Assembly: GCA_030037645.1 (NCBI GenBank)
Contig: JASHQI010000186.1
Span: forward strand, 1 to 64,000
Length of the DNA stretch: 64,000 bases
DNA from: Xanthobacteraceae bacterium
GTDB taxonomy: Bacteria; Pseudomonadota; Alphaproteobacteria; Rhizobiales; Xanthobacteraceae
Direction of reading: 5' to 3'
Shown here: piece after piece, positions 53,092 through 60,989 of the stretch
Numbering within the stretch: position 1 is the stretch's first letter
How the letters are laid out: the number at the start of each line of letters is the position of its first letter
The notes under the pieces: model-generated
Seen by the model: only the letters and a program-made list of their open reading frames with translations
What the model was told of the DNA's origin: nothing
Database searches by the model: none
Translations under genes and position numbers: made by a program

Positions 53092-53943
53092 CTACCCTAC
53101 CCCACGCGCGAGAAACGGCTCGGCGGAGGCGCCTGCAGGCGCGAACTGTGAAGACAGGTCGCCGCAAAACGTCATCGGGCCGACGTGATTGAGCTTGCTG
53201 CCGAGATCCGCCCAGATTTCGCCGCCGATATCGGTCCAGCGCTTGCAGAACGCAAAATCTTCGCTGAGATAGGTGCCGTCCTCAGCAATCATGCATTCGA
53301 ATAAAGCGAAGCGGTTATCGCTTGCGGCCGCGGCGTCGATTGAGTGATCGCGCTTATACTGAAGCTGCGGATATCGGACGCACATGCGCGCCAATGCTTG
53401 ACGCCGGATCATGAGAAAGCCGGTTCCAGCATAGCGGACTTTGACGAAGCCGTGTTGTTCGATCACCGCATTCGGATCATCGACTTCGAAGACATATCTC
53501 AATGCTGCTGCCTGTGGATTGAGACGGACAGTCTCAATTGTTTGCTGGACCTTATTCCAATCAAGCCGCTTGATCGGGTAGACGGCGGCACACATCTCGG
53601 CACCGCACTCGACCAGCCGCAACACTTGGTCCGGCTCAAAGCCGACGTCGGCGTCGATGAACAGCAGATGGGTCGCGCTTGCATCGTCGAGAAATTGCGA
53701 TACCAGGCTCGCTCGTGCCCGCGTTATAAGGGCATCGCTGTCCTTGAACAGCACCTTGAGGCTTACGCCCTTATAGGTTCGCAGACGCTTTTCCAGCTTG
53801 AGCAGCGATGCCGCGTAGATGACGGAAACCTGCCCGCCGAAGCAGGGCGTCGCAACGACGAGATTGACCCTCGTGGGTCCGGCGACCGCAGGCTCGCCCG
53901 CAGTGGCCGTGAGAGTCGTCGGTGTCGGAGAAGAACCGTGCAT
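53092..53943 (-). CDS. GT-A type glycosyltransferase (Anp1-like)
   Basis: A 283-residue GT-A fold enzyme. The nucleotide-sugar DxD motif appears in 'HLLFIDADVGFEPDQVLRLV' (~90-110), after 'DSDALITRARASLVSQFLDD'. The acceptor part includes 'VRYAGTGFLMIRRQALARM' and 'YLSEDFAFCKRWTDIGGEIW'. Resembles Anp1-type mannan-polymerase-like transferases found in bacterial glycan loci. It ends 9 bases from the convergent Ser-rich gene and its start faces the flagellin promoter gap. Confidence 0.82.
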   Translation of the reverse strand: MHGSSPTPTTLTATAGEPAVAGPTRVNLVVATPCFGGQVSVIYAASLLKLEKRLRTYKGVSLKVLFKDSDALITRARASLVSQFLDDASATHLLFIDADVGFEPDQVLRLVECGAEMCAAVYPIKRLDWNKVQQTIETVRLNPQAAALRYVFEVDDPNAVIEQHGFVKVRYAGTGFLMIRRQALARMCVRYPQLQYKRDHSIDAAAASDNRFALFECMIAEDGTYLSEDFAFCKRWTDIGGEIWADLGSKLNHVGPMTFCGDLSSQFAPAGASAEPFLARGVG

Positions 53944-53998
53944 CGAATGAGCGCCTATAAAGCTTCAATTATGGTTAACCAATAGCAAACAAGAACGG

Positions 53999-54013
53999 TT
54001 AACGCCGGCTTAA
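53999..54013. promoter_or_regulatory. CtrA-type box, perfect TTAA-N7-TTAA
   Basis: TTAACGCCGGCTTAA is an exact CtrA consensus, 56 bases upstream of the GT-A glycosyltransferase start (minus) and ~270 bases before flagellin. Confidence 0.68.
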
Positions 54014-54153
54014 GCCAAGGCGTGAAAGCCGCTGAATGCCGCGGAACTATTGCAGCCGCTACGTGGCGAAGATTGAAGCTGCCATGGGCGTCAAATCGCA
54101 CAAGGCGCAGAGTTTTGTTTGGAGAATCTGCGCCACAGCGCGAACTACGTAGA

Positions 54154-54168
54154 TTTACGCGTCTTTAA
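54154..54168. promoter_or_regulatory. CtrA-like box, TTTA-N7-TTAA
   Basis: TTTACGCGTCTTTAA has one mismatch to the CtrA consensus. It lies 117 bases before the flagellin start, in the 341-base gap 53944-54284, which has no gene. Confidence 0.5.
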
Positions 54169-54225
54169 GCGAAATACGGCAAAGCTTCGGCAGCCGATCG
54201 GGTTGATCGGACCATGCACTCGCCG

Positions 54226-54260
54226 GTACGGCACGTACGGCAAGTGCAAGCCAGTACGGC
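54226..54260. repeat. Three GTACGGC direct repeats before flagellin
   Basis: GTACGGC occurs at 54226-54232, 54235-54241 and 54254-54260, ending 24 bases before the flagellin ATG. They lie in the expected leader, so a regulator or RNA-level role is possible. Confidence 0.4.
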
Positions 54261-54284
54261 CTGTAACCAGAAGGGTACGCTACC

Positions 54285-55442
54285 ATGTCTGACATCACAC
54301 TGACCGCGGGCATTCGGCAGAACCTGCTGTCGCTTCAGCAAACCTCCGCCGACCTGACGACCACCCAGGAAGCGCTCGCCACCGGCAAATCGGTCAATTC
54401 GGCCGCCGACAACCCGAGCGCCTATTTCACCTCGCAGAATTTGACCAACACCGCGAACTCGCTGAGCGCCTTGCTCGACCAGATCGGTCAAGGCCAGCAG
54501 ACGATCAATGCGGCCACCAACGGCCTCACGGGCATCACCAGCCTGCTCCAGCAGGCGCTTTCTACGGTGCAGCAGGCGCAGCAGGCCAGCCAAAACGCGG
54601 CGACATACACCGGAACGGTCTCCGTCGGCAGCAGCACCGTCGGCACCGCGGCGACCGGCACTCTCAACATCCTGGTCGGCACGACCACTTACGGGGTCGC
54701 CGTCACGGCGGGCGAGACGTCGACGGGCATCGAAGCCGCGATCAATGCGGCGACCGGCCTCGGCGGCACCAACGGCGCTCTGACCGCAAGCGACAGCAAT
54801 GGTGACATCGTGCTGACCGCCAACTCGAACAGCACGAACTTCACGATTCTGGCCAATGCGACGTCGGAGGCCATCGGTTTGACGTCCGGCTCCACCAGCA
54901 CCGCCAATAATGTGGTGTGGCAAAACAGCACCACGCGCGGAACGCTGCAAACGAACTACAACGGGCTGTTGACGCAAATCAACGAGCTCGCCAACGACGC
55001 GTCGTACAACGGCGTCAACCTGCTCACCGGCAACGATCTACAGATCGACTTTAATGCCTCCGGATCGAGCTCGTTGACCATCGACGGCGTAACCGACAAT
55101 TACGCGGGCCTTGGCCTGGCGTCGATTAGCGGCAGCGCTAGCGGATCGTTCCAGGACGACAGCGCGCTCAGCACGGCTGTCACGAACATCAACAGCGCGA
55201 TCACGCAGGTGCAAACCCAGACCGAGACGTTCGGCACCAATTCAGGCGTCATCGGAACCCGTCAGACGTTTGAGACCAACATGATCAACACGCTGCAGAC
55301 GGGAGCCAGTAACCTGGTGGTGGCGGACCAGAACGAGGAAAGCGCCGACCTGTTGACCGAGCAAACCCAGCAGCAACTGGAAATCTCCGCACTGTCCATC
55401 GCCAACCAGGCGAACCAGTCGGTGCTCAAGTTGTTCAGCTAA
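54285..55442 (+). CDS. Flagellin
   Basis: A 385-residue filament protein. N-terminal D0/D1 helices 'GIRQNLLSLQQTSADLTTTQ' and 'LATGKSVNSAADNPSAYFTS'; a central variable region with a flagellin-IN-like stretch ('TGTLNILVGTTTYGVAVTAG'); C-terminal helices 'LVVADQNEESADLLTEQTQQ' ending 'LSIANQANQSVLKLF'. The sequence is Ser/Thr-rich and contains no cysteine. It resembles Bradyrhizobium-type flagellins. The start follows AGAAGGGTACGCTACC. A terminator follows. The surrounding glycosyltransferase genes make it a likely glycoprotein (inference). Confidence 0.96.
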   Translation: MSDITLTAGIRQNLLSLQQTSADLTTTQEALATGKSVNSAADNPSAYFTSQNLTNTANSLSALLDQIGQGQQTINAATNGLTGITSLLQQALSTVQQAQQASQNAATYTGTVSVGSSTVGTAATGTLNILVGTTTYGVAVTAGETSTGIEAAINAATGLGGTNGALTASDSNGDIVLTANSNSTNFTILANATSEAIGLTSGSTSTANNVVWQNSTTRGTLQTNYNGLLTQINELANDASYNGVNLLTGNDLQIDFNASGSSSLTIDGVTDNYAGLGLASISGSASGSFQDDSALSTAVTNINSAITQVQTQTETFGTNSGVIGTRQTFETNMINTLQTGASNLVVADQNEESADLLTEQTQQQLEISALSIANQANQSVLKLFS

Positions 55443-55471
55443 CGTCTATCTGGTACAGGCCAAAGACGAGG

Positions 55472-55501
55472 GCGGCGGGGCGAAAGCTCCGCCGCTTTTT
55501 T
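55472..55501 (+). terminator. Rho-independent terminator after flagellin
   Basis: GCGGCGGGGC-GAAA-GCTCCGCCGC (one G-T pair) followed by six T's, 30 bases past the flagellin stop. Confidence 0.9.
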
Positions 55502-55543
55502 CATCTCGTCGCTCGCCGCCGTGTCCCATTGCCTATTGAGCGT

Positions 55544-55560
55544 GAGGCACGCGGTTAGCC
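55544..55560 (+). promoter_or_regulatory. Possible weak sigma-54 promoter before flbT-flaF
   Basis: GAGGCACGCGGTTAGCC has GG and GC 10 bases apart and GGCACG at -24, but a poor -12 region. It overlaps the CtrA-like box at 55555-55569. Confidence 0.35.
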
Positions 55561-55569
55561 CGACTTTAA
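55555..55569. promoter_or_regulatory. CtrA-like box before flbT-flaF
   Basis: TTAGCCCGACTTTAA (TTAG-N7-TTAA, one mismatch), 44 bases before the GTG start at 55613. Confidence 0.45.
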
Positions 55570-55612
55570 CCGGCATCCGCAACCATCGCCTGGCTGGGGC
55601 AGGGTTTTGAAT

Positions 55613-56353
55613 GTGGCTCTCAAGCTCGAACTCAAGCCAAACGAACGCGTCATCCTCGGCGACTGCGTCGTGACCAACGGCGCTCAGCGCACGCGTCTCT
55701 CGATCGAAGGGGCGGCTCCAATTCTGCGCGAGAAAGACATCATCACGCCGGACCAAGCCGATTCACTCGCGAAGCGCATCTATCTCGCGGTGCAGCTTAT
55801 GTACACGTCAAAGCGTCCGCAGGAGCATCGTGCTTCGTATTTTCGGCTGGCACGTGAAATGCTGAAGAAGGCGCCCGACGCCCGGCCTTACGTCGAAGGT
55901 ATCAATAATCGAATCTTAACAGGCGACCTGTACAAAGCCTTAAAGGAAACGCGCAAGCTGATTGCCTACGAAGAGGGGGTGCTCAACATGCAATATGCCA
56001 GCAAGGCCTACGCAAAAATCGCCAAGGAAACGGCTTCTCCGCGCGAACTGGAAGCGGGCCTGCTGCTAAAGGCCGCCGCAAAACTGCAGGCAGTGCATGA
56101 CTCCTGGCAGGACAGGCCGAGCGGCCTCGACGACGCCCTGATGTATAACCGCAGGCTTTGGCTGGTATTTATCGACGCCGTGTCCAGGAGCGACAGCAAG
56201 TTGCCGGTCACGATCCGCGACAATGTCATCAAGCTCGGCGCTTTCGTCATGGGCGAGACGTTCTCACTGATGACCAAGCCAAAACCGAAGCACTTAAAAA
56301 CGATCATCAAAATCAATCGCGGCATCGCCGCCGGCTTGCGCAGCAGAGCCTAA
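55613..56353 (+). CDS. flbT: FlbT-FlaF fusion protein
   Basis: A single frame of 246 residues. Residues 1-~125 are FlbT ('LKLELKPNERVILGDCVVTN', 'PILREKDIITPDQAD', 'NNRILTGDLYKALKETRKLI'), the post-transcriptional repressor of flagellin mRNA. Residues ~126-246 are FlaF ('QYASKAYAKIAKETASPREL', 'YNRRLWLVFIDAVSRSDSKL'), needed for flagellin export or translation. They are normally separate adjacent genes with opposing roles. GTG 55613 chosen because FlbT proteins begin at this alanine-leucine-lysine; AGGG lies 8 bases before it. Sits between flagellin and a DUF2336 gene. Confidence 0.88.
   Translation: MALKLELKPNERVILGDCVVTNGAQRTRLSIEGAAPILREKDIITPDQADSLAKRIYLAVQLMYTSKRPQEHRASYFRLAREMLKKAPDARPYVEGINNRILTGDLYKALKETRKLIAYEEGVLNMQYASKAYAKIAKETASPRELEAGLLLKAAAKLQAVHDSWQDRPSGLDDALMYNRRLWLVFIDAVSRSDSKLPVTIRDNVIKLGAFVMGETFSLMTKPKPKHLKTIIKINRGIAAGLRSRA
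55988..56353 (+). other. flaF: Possible independently initiated FlaF inside the flbT-flaF frame
   Basis: The in-frame ATG at 55988 lies exactly where free FlaF would start (121 residues, 'MQYASKAYAKIAKETA'). GAGGGGG ends 8 bases before it, a strong ribosome site. Free FlaF could therefore be made alongside the fusion, whereas free FlbT could not because there is no stop between them. Confidence 0.5.
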
Positions 56354-56394
56354 CCGCCTGCGCAGCGTAGCCTAGCCGCCGATTTGCCGTTGTA

Positions 56395-57531
56395 ATGAGT
56401 ACCGAACTCTCTCTTATTTCCGAATTAGAGAGCGCGATGAAAAGCGGCTCTCAGGACAAACGCGTCGAAACGTTGCGACGCATTACCGATCTTTTTGCTG
56501 CCGAGGCGGAACGCTTCAACGATCGCGAGATCGATGTGTTCGATGGAATTCTGGAGCATCTGATCAACAAGATCGAACATAGAGCACTCGCGGAGCTCAG
56601 TCGACGCCTTGGGCCGATCAAAAATGCACCGTGCAACGTCGTGCAACGCCTGGCAAGGGACGAGGATATCGCGGTCGCCGGACCGGTCCTCAAGCAATCC
56701 ACTCGTCTGAGCGACGCCGACCTGATCGAAATTGCCAACAGCCGACCTCAGGCGCACCTCTTGGCAATTTCGGGACGCGCCCAAATTGACACCTCCGTTA
56801 CCGACGTTCTTCTGCAGCGCGGTGATAACCACGTGTTTCATAAGCTTGCTGAGAACGAAAATGCCGACTTTTCCGACCATGGGTTTGCAACACTTGTGAA
56901 GCACTCCGAGAGCGACGAACAACTCGCCGAGAAGATCGGATTTCGGCGCGATGTTCCGTTGCCTATATTTCGCGAACTTTTACGGCGGGCCACCAAGGTG
57001 GTGCGTTTGCGCCTCTTGGGTTCAGCCAATCCCGACGCCTTCGATCGCATTCACAGCGCTCTCGAGGCCGTATCCGGCGACGAGCAACGCGAGGCGAGCT
57101 CTCAGCATGACCGCGATTTTGCCGAAGCGTACGAGAAGGCACTTGCGCTTCACAGCAATGGCGAAATCAGCGAATCGAAGATTCTCGAATATGCCAGAAT
57201 GGAGCGCTACGCCGACATGCTCGCTGCGCTTTCACTTCTCAGCGGGGCGCCGATGCAGTTGGTGGAAAATATTTTGCAAAGCAAGCACCGCGAGGCGTTT
57301 CTCATACCTTGCAAAGCCGCCGGCTTAAGGTGGTCGACGGTCTGCATCATGATGACCTATCGAGCCAATAACGTGATACTTTCAGGTGCGCAGCATGATT
57401 CCCTTCGGACCGACTATTTAAAGCTATCCGAGACGGCGGCGGCGAGGGTGCTTTCGATTTTGGCAGGGTCAGCCAGCGACTCCAAAGAGTCTCGCCGTCG
57501 CAATGAACTCTCGCCTGCAAACCCCGCTTAG
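56395..57531 (+). CDS. DUF2336 domain protein
   Basis: A 378-residue, largely helical soluble protein resembling DUF2336 ('LLAISGRAQIDTSVTDVLLQ', 'ENENADFSDHGFATLVKHSE', 'FRRDVPLPIFRELLRRATKV'). The domain is composed of HEAT-like helix pairs and its function is unknown. It follows the flbT-flaF fusion by 41 bases on the same strand, so it may share the transcript and belong to flagellar regulation or the cell-cycle network (inference from position). Confidence 0.8.
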   Translation: MSTELSLISELESAMKSGSQDKRVETLRRITDLFAAEAERFNDREIDVFDGILEHLINKIEHRALAELSRRLGPIKNAPCNVVQRLARDEDIAVAGPVLKQSTRLSDADLIEIANSRPQAHLLAISGRAQIDTSVTDVLLQRGDNHVFHKLAENENADFSDHGFATLVKHSESDEQLAEKIGFRRDVPLPIFRELLRRATKVVRLRLLGSANPDAFDRIHSALEAVSGDEQREASSQHDRDFAEAYEKALALHSNGEISESKILEYARMERYADMLAALSLLSGAPMQLVENILQSKHREAFLIPCKAAGLRWSTVCIMMTYRANNVILSGAQHDSLRTDYLKLSETAAARVLSILAGSASDSKESRRRNELSPANPA

Positions 57532-57562
57532 CCGTCGGACTCACGGTCTTCAATCGAAACCG

Positions 57563-59077
57563 TCAGCCGCTGACCGCCGACAGGTAATTGACCAGGCTCA
57601 TCTGCGCAAGCCTCGCCGTCACAGCCATCGACGCCGACAGGTCGTTTTGCAGCGTCAGGAGCTGCTCGCCAATGTCATTTTGGTTCACGCCGTCGATATT
57701 CTGCAGCATGTCCTGCAGCGTATTTTGAGTCTGCGTATTCATAGTGGCTGCGTTGGTGACGGTCGTCTGAGCGTTAGCGATGTTGGCCTCAATATCGCTG
57801 ATCGTCTGTACGCCCGGTTGACCGCTTAGGTTTGCCGAGACTGCCTGACTGAGCGCCTGATAGCTTGCCTCGGCGTTCGAATCGCTCGCCGAATAGGTGG
57901 TCGCGGCCAGGGCAGCCACGTTGGCGACCAGCGAACTGATGGCCGGCTCGATCGCTTGCATGCCGTAGGAGACGGTCATGGAGGGGCCGACCTGGGCCGT
58001 CGCGGTCTGCAGCGCCGGCGTGCTACCGTTTTCTCCGGTGTACCAGAACACGGTATTCGCAGGCGTGCCGCTCACCAAAGACGTTGCGGTGTCGTACGGC
58101 GGGCCTTCGACGATCTGCGGCGGGTCCGAGCTGAAAAAGTCGTTGGCCGCGGCAAGTGCCGAAGCGGCCGGCAGCGCGGTTTGCGCCAAATTGCTGATTG
58201 CGCTGGTCAGCGCAGTCTGAAGGTTTGCGGCGGTGTCTGCGGGCGTGGCGCCGATGGTGAACTGATTGGCGCTGGGGGAAGAAGCGGTCGTCGCTGTAAG
58301 CGTGATAGTTTGGCTTGAGCCGTCCGGAAGAGTGAGGTCGAACTGGATCGAGTCCCCGTTATTGGGATTGGAGGAGCCAAGATCGACCGAAATTGAAGGC
58401 GGTGAGCCGGAAGGACCGGACACCGTCGCTCCGGTCAAACTGGAACTCACGCTTGCGAGTTGGAAGCCGAACGGTGAGCCGTCCTGGCTGAGCGTGACGG
58501 TCGACGATCCGGTCCCGCCCACGCTGACGCTCAGGCGCCCAAGCCCATTGGAGCCTTCGTCAGCCTGCAACCGGTTCGCAATCACCTGCGTGAGGCCGGC
58601 CTGAGTAGCGGTGCCGTTCAGGATCGTATCGACGCTGGCAACGGAGGGTTGATCCGTCGCACTGCCGGAGAACAGATAATTGCCTCCGATCTGGGTGTTC
58701 AGCAAGGAAAGGATTTGATCGAGATAACTCGCAGCGGACTCTTGCGTCGCGGTCTGCCCGGTATTGTCGAGCGAAAATGCACCCTGCTGACTGATCGTCT
58801 GCTGGACCGAACTGCCGACACTGCCAAGTTGACTGAGCACCGATTGCGCGATGCCCAGCGTCGTGCCGAGGGCCGTCGTCGTGGTGCTGTAGCCATTGAT
58901 GGCGGCAAGCTGTGCGTTCAGTTGCAGTGCAAGTCCCGCCTGCGACCCGAGGCCGGAATAGGTTGTGGCGGCTTCGCCGGTACTAAGCTCCTCACTGAGC
59001 GTATTGAGCTGATTGCTCATATTATTCTGCGCCAGCAGATTGGCCGCAGTAAGGGATCCGGGACCGGTGATGCTCAT
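57563..59077 (-). CDS. flgL: Flagellar hook-associated protein FlgL
   Basis: A 504-residue hook-filament junction protein. The N-terminal D1 helix begins 'LAAANLLAQNNMSNQLNTLS'-like with 'LSTGEAATTYSGLGSQAGLA'. A long Ser/Thr-rich middle (~180-330, 'GATVSGPSGSPPSISVDLGS') is followed by the C-terminal helix 'LTLQNDLSASMAVTARLAQM' ending 'SLVNYLSAVSG'. E. coli FlgL is 317 residues; the extra middle domain is usual in Bradyrhizobium relatives. Its ATG overlaps the flgK stop by one base. Confidence 0.93.
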   Translation of the reverse strand: MSITGPGSLTAANLLAQNNMSNQLNTLSEELSTGEAATTYSGLGSQAGLALQLNAQLAAINGYSTTTTALGTTLGIAQSVLSQLGSVGSSVQQTISQQGAFSLDNTGQTATQESAASYLDQILSLLNTQIGGNYLFSGSATDQPSVASVDTILNGTATQAGLTQVIANRLQADEGSNGLGRLSVSVGGTGSSTVTLSQDGSPFGFQLASVSSSLTGATVSGPSGSPPSISVDLGSSNPNNGDSIQFDLTLPDGSSQTITLTATTASSPSANQFTIGATPADTAANLQTALTSAISNLAQTALPAASALAAANDFFSSDPPQIVEGPPYDTATSLVSGTPANTVFWYTGENGSTPALQTATAQVGPSMTVSYGMQAIEPAISSLVANVAALAATTYSASDSNAEASYQALSQAVSANLSGQPGVQTISDIEANIANAQTTVTNAATMNTQTQNTLQDMLQNIDGVNQNDIGEQLLTLQNDLSASMAVTARLAQMSLVNYLSAVSG

Positions 59078-60936
59078 TACGAACCTACTTGCAGCAACGT
59101 GGCCATCAGCTCTTGGATTGTCGTCATCACCCGTGCATTGGCGCCATAGGCATTCTGCAACGCGATGAGGTTCGACATTTCGGTGTCGATGTTGACGCCC
59201 GACTCATTGTCGAAGCGCTGTTGCAGCGCGCTCAAGACGGTATCCTGTCCCTGTTGCAGATTGGTGGCCGCAGTGGCCGCTTGGCCCTGCTGGCTGACCA
59301 CTTGGCTCAAATAGTCCGTCAGCGTGCCGCTATAGGGCTCGGACGAGGTGCCTATTCCGGTGGTGGACGAATAGGTCAGCGAAGCATTGGTCATCTGGTT
59401 GAGAATGAAATTCGGCCGCGTCGAATCGCCCGAGGCGGTGCTGGAGGAGTAGGCGACCAGGCTGCCGGGCGAAGCGACGAGCGCGGGGTTGACTTCAATG
59501 GCGCCGGCAAGGCCCGTGGTCTGCGAACCGGCGGCGGTGATTGCGCCGGTAATTGGCTCGGTTCCGTCCGTGAACAGCGAAAGCTGTGCGCTTCCGCTCG
59601 TGAGTGAAGTCACGGTTGCGGTCGCCGACAACGAATTGACGACATTGGAGCTGCCGTTGTTGAGCACCTGCAACACCGTCCCGGACGGATTGGAGAATTG
59701 CAGATTGGCCCCGAGCGCGGCATTGAGCTGCGCGACGACGGAACTCATGCCACCGGAAAAGTTGACGCCAATCTCCTGATTGGCCGAACTCGACGACGTG
59801 CTCTGCGGCAGCGTGCCGCCAGCGCCAAGTGATACGATAGTCACCGTCTGCGGCGACCCCGAACCATTGGTATAAGTGAGCTGGATCGTATTGCCCGGCA
59901 AAAGCGCGCCGACATCGACGCTGTATCCGGACTGCGAGCCGGACGTGACCGCCGTGCCGCTTGTGGTCTGGTTCGACAGCGCCTGCGACATCTGGTTCGC
60001 GAATTCGTCGAGCTGATCCTGCGCTTGCGGCAGGATGCTGTCGCGCATCTGCAGATAAGCGCCGATCTGACCCGACTGGATGGCATCATCCGCAACAAGA
60101 TCGGTGGTCGAGCCTCCTGGCGATGTCAGGGTGATCGTTCCGGCGCCGTCGTCGCTCGGATTGGCGCTCCACAGCGTTGTTGCCGAAAGCGTCCCGACGT
60201 TAGTGAAGCTGAGTTGCGATGCTTGTCCGGCAGCCACAAGTTGCTGGCCGGTCCCGGTAAAGATCGAAACCTGATTTTGCGATCCCTGCAAGACGGTTAC
60301 ATTCATCAACTGACTGAGCTGCGTTATGTCCTGGTCGCGCTGGTCCTCAAGCGTCGCCGTGGTCGTGTCTGAAACGTTGGTTGCTCCGAGTTGCTGGTTG
60401 ATTTGAGCAATCTGCTGCAACGCGGTGTTCGCCGTCTGTACGTCACTGGCGATGCCCTGCTCGGCCTGCGTGCGCAACTGCTGGATGGAGGCGGTCATCG
60501 AATTGAGATTTTGCGCCACCGTCTGCGCGGCGCTGATGACGCTGCTCTGCGCGGAGTAAGAGCTTGGATTCGACGCCAGTCCTTGCAGGGCCGTAGTGAA
60601 ATCGTCGAAAATCGCATCGAAGGAAGTGGATGACCCCGGCGTGCCATAGATCTGCTGTAATTGCTGATAGAACTGTGCACTCAAATCCGCACTGGCGTCA
60701 CCTGACGTTTCCGTCCACAATTGGCTCTGCAATAAGGTGTCGAGGTCGCGATTGATTCCGGTCGTGTCAACGCTTGTCCCGCCGTTGTTGTTGCCGCCGA
60801 CTTCGACCTGATTGACGCTTTCATCGACGTAACCTGGCGTATTGGCGTTCGCCACATTCCCGGCGATGACCGACAGGCTTTGCTGGGTCGCATTCACGCC
60901 GGCCAACGCGGCGGATAACGCCTGGGAAAGGCCCAT
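59077..60936 (-). CDS. flgK: Flagellar hook-associated protein FlgK
   Basis: A 619-residue junction protein. N-terminus 'SAALAGVNATQQSLSVIAGN' with 'NTPGYVDESVNQVEV' and C-terminus 'SGVNIDTEMSNLIALQNAYG' ending 'VMTTIQELMATLLQVGS' are diagnostic. The middle is Ser/Thr/Gly-rich. Follows flgE by 53 bases, within which the palindrome GCCCC-AAA-GGGGC (~60970-60982) could attenuate read-through; a separate promoter is not visible. Confidence 0.95.
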   Translation of the reverse strand: MGLSQALSAALAGVNATQQSLSVIAGNVANANTPGYVDESVNQVEVGGNNNGGTSVDTTGINRDLDTLLQSQLWTETSGDASADLSAQFYQQLQQIYGTPGSSTSFDAIFDDFTTALQGLASNPSSYSAQSSVISAAQTVAQNLNSMTASIQQLRTQAEQGIASDVQTANTALQQIAQINQQLGATNVSDTTTATLEDQRDQDITQLSQLMNVTVLQGSQNQVSIFTGTGQQLVAAGQASQLSFTNVGTLSATTLWSANPSDDGAGTITLTSPGGSTTDLVADDAIQSGQIGAYLQMRDSILPQAQDQLDEFANQMSQALSNQTTSGTAVTSGSQSGYSVDVGALLPGNTIQLTYTNGSGSPQTVTIVSLGAGGTLPQSTSSSSANQEIGVNFSGGMSSVVAQLNAALGANLQFSNPSGTVLQVLNNGSSNVVNSLSATATVTSLTSGSAQLSLFTDGTEPITGAITAAGSQTTGLAGAIEVNPALVASPGSLVAYSSSTASGDSTRPNFILNQMTNASLTYSSTTGIGTSSEPYSGTLTDYLSQVVSQQGQAATAATNLQQGQDTVLSALQQRFDNESGVNIDTEMSNLIALQNAYGANARVMTTIQELMATLLQVGS

Positions 60937-60989
60937 TGCTCTCGCCGTCCGCGCGGCTCACCGGTTACGCCCCAAAGGGGCGCCAATCC

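Noticed and set aside
54154-54200. Sigma-28 promoter for flagellin (TTTAAG...GCCGAT)
   Set aside because: The spacing between the two elements is too long for the sigma-28 consensus; only the CtrA-like reading fits.
54223-54262. Sigma-54 promoter for flagellin around GGCACG
   Set aside because: No GC dinucleotide at the required 10-base spacing from GG.
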